This document shows, one piece after another, positions 1-6,200 of a DNA stretch of 6,273 nucleotides. The position numbers were made by a program, and so were the translations under genes. The notes below the pieces were generated by a model, which ran no database searches, had not been told where the DNA came from, and worked only from the letters and a program-made list of their open reading frames with translations. The first letter of the stretch is position 1, and every line of letters begins with the position of its first letter. The stretch comes from Terriglobia bacterium (lineage in GTDB: Bacteria; Acidobacteriota; Terriglobia; UBA7540): assembly GCA_020072905.1 (NCBI GenBank), contig JAIQGB010000383.1:1-6273 (forward strand). The letters are read 5' to 3'.

Positions 1-132
1 GTGCGCCGTCTCGCGCTGCGTCTCGCTGTCGTGGGGCAGGAACTCATGCAACGGCGGATCGAGCGTGCGGATGGTCACCGGGTGACCCTTCATCGCGCGG
101 AAAATGCCGACGAAATCGTCACGCCAGGGGAG
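1..132 (-). pseudogene. ppdK: Pyruvate phosphate dikinase fragment, 5'-truncated, continuing past the left edge
   Basis: Read on the minus strand, positions 132 to 1 are open and encode LPWRDDFVGIFRAMKG followed by PVTIRTLDPPLHEFLPHD. This is the start of the PEP-utilising TIM-barrel domain of pyruvate phosphate dikinase, which interconverts pyruvate, ATP and Pi with PEP, AMP and PPi in the cytoplasm. The Arg of the VTIR motif corresponds to a PEP-phosphoryl-binding Arg of the family (Arg561 in the Clostridium symbiosum enzyme, from memory). PPDK is about 875 residues long and this motif sits near residue 560, so the ATP-grasp and phosphohistidine domains should lie upstream. They do not: the sigma-factor stop codon is 26 bp away, and in this frame nothing PPDK-like precedes the LPW residues. 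The only nearby in-frame ATG (93-91) lies inside the conserved motif and is an unlikely start. Family identity is confident. Whether this is a real truncated gene, a recombination scar or an assembly join cannot be told from the window. Confidence 0.75.
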
Positions 133-158
133 TGTCTGACAGGCTTGGCGTCGAACGA

Positions 159-1061
159 CTAGGCGTATCGAGGGACGGTGTTCTGTGCGCCGCGGAGGAA
201 ATCTCTCACCCGGAGTCGCAGGCGGGCGAGCGCCGCAGAATGAAGCTGGGAAACTCGCGACTCATCGATCCTCAGCCGCTTTCCGATTTCTTTCATGGTG
301 AGTTCCTGTCGATAGTAGAGCCGCACGATTTGTCGCTCCCGCTCGGGGATCCGGGCGAGAGCTCGGCCGAGGATTTCCCTCTGCTCCCGCCGATAACAGG
401 AATCGAATTGATGCCCGTTGTTGTCAGCGACCAGCGAGTCTTGGTGGGCCGGCCCCCGTCCCTTCATTCCCACCGTTCCCAGGGGTCTTAGCCAATCCAT
501 GCCCACCGTCTGCAGTTCACGCGCTGCGCGGTACCACGCCTCCAGACTCATTCCGAGCCCCGCGGCCAATTCCGCGTCACTCGGCGGACGGCCCAGCTCC
601 ATCTCGAGCTGGCGATAAACCTTCTCGGCCTTGCGGTTTTTCTTGCGCATATCGCGGGAGGCAGTGTCCAGGGTGCGCAGGCCGTCCAGAATGGCGCCGC
701 GAATCCGATGCCGGGCGTACTGGTCAAGCGTCACGTGCCTCCGGCCATCGAATTTGCGGATGGCATCCACAAGCCCAATAGCGCCGCTGCTCACCAGGTC
801 GTCAAGTTCGACGTGGAGAGGCAGGCGCTCACGCATCTGGTACGCGACGCGTTTCACTAGGGGCAGCAGGGTGAGTACAAGTTGATTATCCCGGGCGGCG
901 AGTTGCTCGGTCGCTGCGGGGCTACGCGGGCGGGCGTGGGGCCCGAACGATGGAATGGGTCTCGGCCTGAGACGTTCCGGATACCTCGGTGCGGGCCCGA
1001 AGGGAACCGGGTGAAGCGCGCCTGGGAACGGCTTTCCTGGAACTACGACTTGCGTTGCCAT
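159..1061 (-). CDS. FliA/WhiG-family (sigma-28 type) RNA polymerase sigma factor
   Basis: This is a 300-residue group 3 sigma factor that directs core RNA polymerase to alternative promoters. Region 2 spans about residues 58-130, with LPLVKRVAYQMRERLP, the core-binding LDDLVSSGAIGLVDAI and the RIRGAILDGLR segment typical of FliA. Region 3 is about 140-185 (LGRPPSDAELAAGLGM). Region 4 is about 230-283, with RIPERERQIVRLYY and the helix-turn-helix TMKEIGKRLRIDESRVSQLH. FliA proteins are usually 230-260 residues. The excess is mainly a Pro/Arg-rich, probably disordered N-terminus (residues 1-50), plus a polar linker between regions 3 and 4 (about 190-225). The start is supported by GAGG seven bases upstream, and the next internal Met is residue 76, inside region 2. 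No flagellar, chemotaxis or anti-sigma (FlgM) gene is visible, so a motility role is not shown. The gene is divergent from the act operon and ends 26 bp before a ppdK fragment on the same strand. The family is certain; the regulon is unknown. Confidence 0.96.
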   Translation of the reverse strand: MATQVVVPGKPFPGALHPVPFGPAPRYPERLRPRPIPSFGPHARPRSPAATEQLAARDNQLVLTLLPLVKRVAYQMRERLPLHVELDDLVSSGAIGLVDAIRKFDGRRHVTLDQYARHRIRGAILDGLRTLDTASRDMRKKNRKAEKVYRQLEMELGRPPSDAELAAGLGMSLEAWYRAARELQTVGMDWLRPLGTVGMKGRGPAHQDSLVADNNGHQFDSCYRREQREILGRALARIPERERQIVRLYYRQELTMKEIGKRLRIDESRVSQLHSAALARLRLRVRDFLRGAQNTVPRYA

Positions 1062-1068
1062 GGAGAAA

Positions 1069-1072
1069 CCTC
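1069..1072 (-). promoter_or_regulatory. Shine-Dalgarno site of the sigma-factor gene
   Basis: On the minus strand GAGG is followed by a 7-base spacer and then ATG at 1061-1059. This is a canonical arrangement. It supports the long 300-residue start, and therefore the reality of the N-terminal extension, over a start nearer the conserved region 2. Confidence 0.7.
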
Positions 1073-1553
1073 ACGCTGCGGAAGTCGCGACACTCTCCCC
1101 GGCGCCGCACCTTGCGATGCCCCTGCGGCTCGCTGTGTTGGGTTGGGGGGCGGTCGCGCTCTGAAGGGGCAGCGCCTGCCTTACGAGCCCGCGCTCAGGT
1201 GACGCTCCCGGCGAACCGACCGCTGAATCCGTGTCGCGCTCCTCCTTTGAGCAAACCGCTTGCCAGCGAGCCAGTGAATCCCATCGCCGACTCCGATGAA
1301 GGCAAGCGATGTGGCCTTACGAGCTAGGCGAGCGGGGTGCATTCACCACAGGCTTGTGTGAGCAGGGAAGAGGCCTCGAAGGGAGAGTGAACCCGTCCGT
1401 TCCGTGAGGACAAATGCCAGAGAATGAATCGATTAGGGAAGTCTGCGACTCCCCTTCCCGAGGCGAGGTTGGGACACACTTGGGAACCCCTCTCTCCTGA
1501 CGAGATTTGCCGCCAAACCCAGCAACGGGAATCTAAGCCCTACACGTGAGCGT

Positions 1554-1565
1554 CCGGGATCCCGG
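1554..1565. repeat. 12-bp perfect palindrome CCGGGATCCCGG
   Basis: A perfect dyad in the gene-free region. A 12-bp palindrome is expected by chance roughly once in a few kilobases, so on its own it is only a candidate protein-binding site or cruciform. Confidence 0.3.
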
Positions 1566-1600
1566 TAGCGCGCAGGGCCTTGTGCCGACTGCCCCCGAGT

Positions 1601-1890
1601 CCCAAAATGGGAATGCCGTGCGAAGATCGGAACGAGCGAACTCGCGGCGGCGGCTTCCCTGTTGCGGCGATGAACGCTCCTCTTCCGCAGTCTAGGCGGC
1701 TGGCCGCGAGTTGCGGGCGTGAGGTTTCAGCGGTGGACTACGCGGCTAGCCGCGCCTTTCGTGTCGCCCTCCGAGGCATTCAACTCGCTGAGGGGAAAAG
1801 CCTGGGCTTGCCGTCGAGGCTCTGCTGCCCTTGCTTTTGGCGAGCCTTTGAGGCGAGGCTAGGGCGGTTGAGCCAAAGGCCCATTTTGGG
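1601..1890. repeat. Inverted pair of the 11-mer CCCAAAATGGG
   Basis: CCCAAAATGGG at 1601-1611 recurs as its exact reverse complement, CCCATTTTGGG, at 1880-1890. Each copy is itself a small dyad (CCCA-N3-TGGG). The 268 bp between them show no terminal-repeat or transposase features, and homology does not extend clearly beyond the 11 bases. They could be two copies of a regulator site or ends of a decayed element; chance is also possible. Confidence 0.3.
1741..1754. repeat. 14-bp perfect palindrome CGCGGCTAGCCGCG
   Basis: A perfect seven-plus-seven dyad. A related imperfect hairpin, GCGGC-TG-GCCGC, lies about 35 bp to its left (1696-1707). Two GCGGC/GCCGC dyads this close together suggest a shared binding or structural motif rather than a single accident, but no function can be assigned. 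Confidence 0.35.
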
Positions 1891-2120
1891 ATGCGAGTTC
1901 CAAATCGGGAAAGCGCCGGATTCTTCAAGGATGGCCGCACGGTTCTCTGGCGACTCCACACCCCCGCATTCGACCGGCGCGGGGGATACGGAGAGTGTGA
2001 GGGTCGGCGAAGTCGATGCTCGACGCTCATGGGCTTCCTTCAACCGCGCGATTAACTCCCATCTGCGGTAGCGCAAAAAGCGAAGCCAAAAACTGATTCA
2101 GCGCAAAGGCGAGGGGGTTT

Positions 2121-2151
2121 TTGAGGATGGAGCCCGCGGTGTACCTATACT
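2121..2151 (+). promoter_or_regulatory. Weak sigma-70-like promoter candidate upstream of actA
   Basis: TTGAGG (2121-2126) and TATACT (2146-2151) resemble -35 and -10 boxes, but the 19-bp spacer is longer than the usual 17. The -10 box lies in a locally AT-richer patch, which is rare in this region. If used, the act transcript would carry a leader of about 350 nt containing the hairpins at 2197-2219, 2291-2303 and 2394-2459. The match is weak, and promoter rules in this organism are unknown. Confidence 0.25.
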
Positions 2152-2196
2152 GAAATTTGAGCTTCCCGAAAGACTGAATTGAAAAGACGCGCTGAG

Positions 2197-2219
2197 CGGG
2201 GCATCTCGTACATGCCCCG
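2197..2219 (+). repeat. Perfect 8-bp hairpin in the actA upstream region
   Basis: CGGGGCAT (2197-2204) pairs perfectly with ATGCCCCG (2212-2219) across a 7-base loop, CTCGTAC. No T-tract follows on the plus strand (the next bases are ACGGATCAGC), so it is not an intrinsic terminator for plus-strand transcription. It could be an RNA leader element or an operator-type dyad. Confidence 0.4.
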
Positions 2220-2290
2220 ACGGATCAGCGTGAAGCAAGGGCGGGTCCGGATACTGCGTATTTCTTTGCCGTCTGCCTGATGCGATGGGG

Positions 2291-2303
2291 CTGTCGCCGA
2301 CAG
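2291..2303. repeat. 13-bp dyad CTGTCG-C-CGACAG
   Basis: Two perfect 6-bp arms around a single central base, about 205 bp upstream of actA. One-base-centred dyads can be operator sites, while a one-base loop cannot form an RNA hairpin without opening the inner pairs. Too short to exclude chance. Confidence 0.3.
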
Positions 2304-2393
2304 ACTTCCCTCGCAGAGAAACAGAAGGAAACCGGACCGCGGTGGTGGGTGGCGCCATGGAGCAATGCGGCGGCCACTGAGCAACGGCTCGTA

Positions 2394-2459
2394 GTTCCGG
2401 GGCGGAGGCTTGGCCTCGGGCTCGGGGGCCTTGCACGGCGGGCGTTCACGGGCCGGAAC
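2394..2459 (+). repeat. Nested inverted repeats just upstream of actA
   Basis: GTTCCGG (2394-2400) is the exact reverse complement of CCGGAAC (2453-2459). Between them lies a compact hairpin, GAGGC-TTG-GCCTC (2405-2417). In RNA this could fold as a multi-branch structure ending about 48 bases before the actA ATG, close enough to affect translation or stability of the leader. Only the pairing is seen; the function is inferred. Confidence 0.35.
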
Positions 2460-2507
2460 AGCGCGTGTGTGCTTCCACAGGTTCTCCTGAGTTTCACGTA
2501 ACTCTAA

Positions 2508-3167
2508 ATGGCGCAGATCTTCCATCCCAGCACCAATACTCTTTCTCGCCTGAGTCTCTACGGTGCCGTTTTCATTGCGGGGCTGTTGGGGTACGCCGTT
2601 TACGAAGTGAACCAGTCTCCATACTTAACGGGGGCGAATGTGGCGCTCCAGCAGCCGGTTCCGTTCAGCCACAAGCACCACGTCACGGAGCTGGGGATCG
2701 ACTGCCGCTATTGCCACACCTCCGTGGAGACGTCTTCGTTCGCCGGCGTCCCGCCTCAGCACACCTGCATGAGTTGTCATTCGCAGATCTGGACCAACGC
2801 GGCGATGCTCGAGCCCGTGCGGGCGGGCTACCAATCCAATCGGTCGCTCGAGTGGGCGCGGGTGAACGCGCTGCCGGACTTTGCCTATTTCGACCACAGC
2901 ATTCATGTGAACAAGGGAATTGGTTGCACGACGTGCCACGGGCCGATCGGCGAGATGCCGCTCACTTGGCGTGCGCAGACTCTCTATATGCGCTGGTGTC
3001 TCGATTGTCATCGTCACCCCGAGCGTTTTGTGCGGCGGCGTGAGGAGGTCTTTCGTGCGGATTACGTTCCGCCTTCAAACCAGTTGGAACTCGGGCGTGC
3101 GCTCGTGAAGGCATACAAGATCAAGGACGCAAAACAACTTACGGACTGCTACACGTGCCACCGTTAG
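2508..3167 (+). CDS. actA: ActA, membrane-anchored pentaheme cytochrome c of alternative complex III
   Basis: A 219-residue protein with five CXXCH heme-c motifs at residues 66-70 (CRYCH), 87-91 (CMSCH), 140-144 (CTTCH), 164-168 (CLDCH) and 214-218 (CYTCH). The last ends one residue before the C-terminus. The N-terminus MAQIFHPSTN followed by one hydrophobic helix (about residues 16-33) is typical of ActA and anchors it with the hemes in the periplasm. The many other His residues (for example SHKHH at 54-58, and H130 and H133) are likely distal ligands. ActA is the multiheme subunit of the quinol:electron-acceptor oxidoreductase ACIII, which replaces the bc1 complex in many bacteria. The start is fixed because an in-frame TAA directly precedes the ATG. 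No good Shine-Dalgarno is visible, the upstream bases being AT-rich. actB follows 79 bp downstream on the same strand, as in known act operons. Length and motif number match the family. Confidence 0.95.
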   Translation: MAQIFHPSTNTLSRLSLYGAVFIAGLLGYAVYEVNQSPYLTGANVALQQPVPFSHKHHVTELGIDCRYCHTSVETSSFAGVPPQHTCMSCHSQIWTNAAMLEPVRAGYQSNRSLEWARVNALPDFAYFDHSIHVNKGIGCTTCHGPIGEMPLTWRAQTLYMRWCLDCHRHPERFVRRREEVFRADYVPPSNQLELGRALVKAYKIKDAKQLTDCYTCHR

Positions 3168-3172
3168 GAAAC

Positions 3173-3225
3173 GTAGGGGCGATGCTTGCATCGCGCTCAC
3201 CGGGCGGGGCAAGCCCCGCCCCTAC
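3173..3225. repeat. REP-like two-hairpin palindromic element between actA and actB
   Basis: The 53 bases begin with GTAGGGGC (3173-3180) and end with its exact reverse complement GCCCCTAC (3218-3225). Inside are two further hairpins: GCGATGC-TT-GCATCGC (3179-3194, perfect 7-bp stem) and GGCGGGGC-AA-GCCCCGCC (3203-3220, perfect 8-bp stem). The ends overlap the inner stems by a few bases, so it can fold either as two adjacent hairpins or as one stem with branches. It occupies most of the 79-bp gap. This layout is that of a dispersed REP/MITE-like repeat; I associate similar GTAGGGGC elements with Acidobacteriota, but copy number cannot be seen here. No T-tract follows, so an intrinsic terminator is unlikely. 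In the act mRNA it could stabilise the upstream actA message or lower read-through. Confidence 0.8.
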
Positions 3226-3246
3226 AAGATTGAATAACAGAGACTG

Positions 3247-6200
3247 ATGGCGACTACGAACAAGCCGACCAACCGAATCGACCTCGCATCCATCCGAGCA
3301 CGTGCGGAGAGCGAGGCCGGCAAGCGCTTCTGGCGCAGCCTGGAAGAGCTGGCGGAGACGCCGGAGTACCAGGCACACCTTGCCCACGAATTCCCGCACG
3401 ACCCTGCTAAAGAACCCGGCGCGATGAATCGGCGGGACGCTCTGAAGCTGATGGCCGCCTCCGCTGCGCTGGCGGGCTTGACGGCGTGCACGAAGCTGCC
3501 GCCGGAGAAAATTGTTCCCTACTCGCAGCAGCCGCCGGAAGAGTTCATTCCCGGCAAGCCTCTCTTCTATGCCACCGCCATGACGCTCGGCGGGGTCGCG
3601 ACGGGCCTGCTCGTGGAAAGCCACATGGGCCGGCCCACCAAGGTGGAAGGGAACCCCAGCCATCCGGGTAGCCTCGGCGCCGCGGACGCTTTCGCTCAGG
3701 CGTCGGTGTTGACGCTTTACGATCCCGACCGCTCGCAGGCCGTGGTTTCGATCGGCCGCATCAGTGACTGGAGCGCGTTCCTGGTGGCGATGGAGCAGCA
3801 TCGCGCGAGGCTCGCGGCGCAGAAGGGCGCCGGACTCCGGATCCTCACCGAAACGGTCACTTCACCGACTTTGGCCAGCCAGATCCGCTCGCTGCTGTCT
3901 CAATTTCCTGCCGCGCGGTGGCATCAATACGAACCGGTCAGCCGGGACGCGGCGCGGGAGGGCGCGCGGCTTGCCTTCGGCGAATCCGTGAACACCGTGT
4001 ACCGCTTGGATCAAGCGGATGTGGTCGTGGCTTTGGACTCGGATTTCCTTTGTTCCGGACCGGGCAGCCTCCATTACGCGCGCGATTTTGCCGACCGCCG
4101 CCGCATGCCCGACGAGAAAGCGGCGATGAATCGCCTGTATGCGGTCGAGAGCACGCCCAGCAACACGGGCGCGATGGCAGATCATCGCCTGCGCCTGCAC
4201 GCGGTGCAGATCGAAGCTTTCGCACGCGCCCTGGCCTCAGCCTTGGGAGTCCAAAGCGTCAGCGCAGGAAGGGAGTCCGGAATTCCCTCCGACTGGATTC
4301 CTGCGCTCGCGCGTGACCTTGAAAAGCATCGCGGCGCATCCATCGTGATTGCCGGCGATCAGCAAACACCGGTCGTTCATGCGCTCGCGCACGCCATGAA
4401 CCAGCTCCTCGGCAATGTGGGGAGGACGGTGATCTATACGGACCCTCTCGAAGCCGAGCCGGTCATCGAGAGGGAGTCTCTCCGCGCGCTTGTGGACGAT
4501 ATGAGGGCGGGACGCGTCGACACCCTGGTGGTGTTAGGTGGTAATCCCCTCTACGACGCGCCGGCGGATCTTCAATTCGGCGAAAGCTTCCTGAAGGTGG
4601 GAACACGAATCCACCTGGGGCTCTACTACGACGAGACGGCCAACTTCTGCCATTGGCATATTCCCGAAACCCATTACCTCGAGTCGTGGAGCGATGCTCG
4701 GGCCTACGATGGAACCGTGAGCATTATTCAACCTCTGATAGCCCCGCTTTATAACGGTCGCTCCGCTCACGAACTCTTGTCCGTGCTTCTGGGGCGGCCA
4801 GGCGAGACCGCTCACACCAGCGTCAAGGAGTATTGGCGTGCCCAGCACCCCGGCGCGGATTTCGAGGCGTTCTGGCAAACGTCGCTTCACGACGGCGTTG
4901 TGGCCGACTCCGCCTTGCCCGCGAAGAAAGTCAGTTTGAAGGCGGACTTTGCCGCCATCGTCTCGAGCTCGGCGCCAAGCGCGCGAGGGCAAGGAAGACT
5001 GGAGATCATCTTCCGCCCCGACCCCACGGTCTGGGACGGCCGCTTTGCCAACAACGGCTGGCTGCAGGAACTTCCCAAGCCGTTCACCAAGCTCACCTGG
5101 GACAACGCCGCTCTGGTGAGCGTGGCGACGGCACAGCGACTCGGCTTGAGCAGCGAGGAAGTGATCAAGCTCCGCTACAGAGGAAAAGAGGTCAGTGCTC
5201 CGGTGTGGGTCATGCCGGGCCATCCCGACGAAGCTGTGACCTTACATCTCGGCTATGGCCGCGACCGCGCCGGCCGCGTCGGCAGCGGCATCGGCTTTAA
5301 CGCCTTCGCGCTGCGGCATTCTGATCGGCCGTGGTTCGACAGCGGTCTTGAGATCGAGAAGACCGGCGATCGATATATCCTGGCGAGAACCCAGCACCAC
5401 AGCATCATTGAAAGCAGCGGTCAGAAGCCCAAAGAAGAAGAAAGCGTGGAAGCTTTCCGCCGCGACGTGATCCGCGTGGGCACGCTCGAGGAATACCGCC
5501 ACAAACGGGAATTCGCGCAGGACCCCGAAGAGTACACCAGCAAGGCGCTTTCCCTCTATCCCGGTTTCAAGGACGAGGGCTATGCCTGGGGAATGTCCGT
5601 TGACCTGAATAGTTGCATCGGCTGCAACGCCTGCGTGGTGGCCTGCAAGTCGGAAAACAACAGTCCTGTCGTCGGCAAGACCGAAGTACATGTCGGCCGC
5701 GAGATGGATTGGATTCGCATCGACACTTACTACCGGGGCGACCTGGAGAATCCCGAGGCTTACAACCAACCCGTGTTCTGCATGCATTGTGAGAACGCGC
5801 CGTGTGAAGGTGTCTGCCCGGTGGGCGCGACGGTCCACAGCCCCGAAGGCCTGAACGAGATGATCTACAACCGCTGCGTGGGGACGCGCTACTGCTCGAA
5901 CAACTGTCCCTACAAGGTGCGGCGGTTCAACTTCCGGCTGTATTCCGACTGGACGACGCCGAGCCTTTTCGGATTGCGCAATCCCAACGTGACCGTCCGC
6001 AGCCGCGGTGTGATGGAAAAATGCACGTACTGCGTCCAGCGGATCAACGCTGTAAAGATCCGGGCAGAGGAAGAAGATCGCGAGGTTCGCGACGGCGAAA
6101 TTCAGACGGCCTGCCAGCAGTCGTGCCCGGCGCAGGCGATCGTCTTCGGCAACATTAACGATCCCAAGAGCCGGGTCTCGAAGCTCAAGGCACAAAATCG

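Larger units (their letters stand above)
1062..2507. other. Long gene-free region between sigma factor and act operon
   Basis: No reading frame in this 1.45-kb stretch looks like a protein. The longest frame on the plus strand (1580-2071, TTG start) overlaps two opposite-strand frames of 94-98 codons. It is rich in Arg, Ser, Pro and Cys with no recognisable domain, as expected of chance frames in GC-rich DNA. I see no tRNA cloverleaf, rRNA, CRISPR spacing or transposase. The region does contain several short dyads and hairpins, listed separately, a direct 11-mer (GCCTTACGAGC at 1178-1188 and 1314-1324) and an inverted 11-mer pair (1601-1611 and 1880-1890). It must hold the start signals of both flanking divergent genes. 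It could be a decayed gene or element that I do not recognise, or a structured non-coding RNA locus. Confidence 0.6.

Noticed and set aside
389..396. GCCGATAA, a perfect sigma-28 -10 box, on the plus strand inside the sigma gene
   Set aside because: No TAAA-type -35 at the right spacing. It falls in codons for residues of the sigma protein and points antisense, so it is most likely coincidence.
1580..2071. 163-codon plus-strand frame in the gene-free region
   Set aside because: It starts with TTG and has no convincing ribosome site or recognisable domain. It overlaps comparable frames on the opposite strand. Composition looks like chance in GC-rich DNA.
2212..2280. 22-codon leader peptide frame (MPRRISVKQG...)
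   Set aside because: The start is buried in a hairpin arm, there is no Shine-Dalgarno and no attenuation-type codon run.
2465..3043. 192-codon plus-strand frame overlapping actA
   Set aside because: Out-of-frame reading of actA, which has five heme motifs in the other frame.
3173..3225. Intrinsic terminator after actA
   Set aside because: The stems are strong, but no T-tract follows on the plus strand and the downstream gene belongs to the same complex.
3139..3801. 220-codon minus-strand frame covering the actA-actB gap
   Set aside because: It runs through the 3' end of actA, the palindromic repeat and the 5' end of actB; Arg-rich with no domain.
4534..5223. 229-codon minus-strand frame antisense to actB
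   Set aside because: Shadow of the molybdopterin-like domain of ActB; no family features.
5242..6195. 317-codon minus-strand frame antisense to actB
   Set aside because: It mirrors the ferredoxin domain of actB, whose Cys motifs prove the plus strand codes. Long antisense frames are common in high-GC genes.
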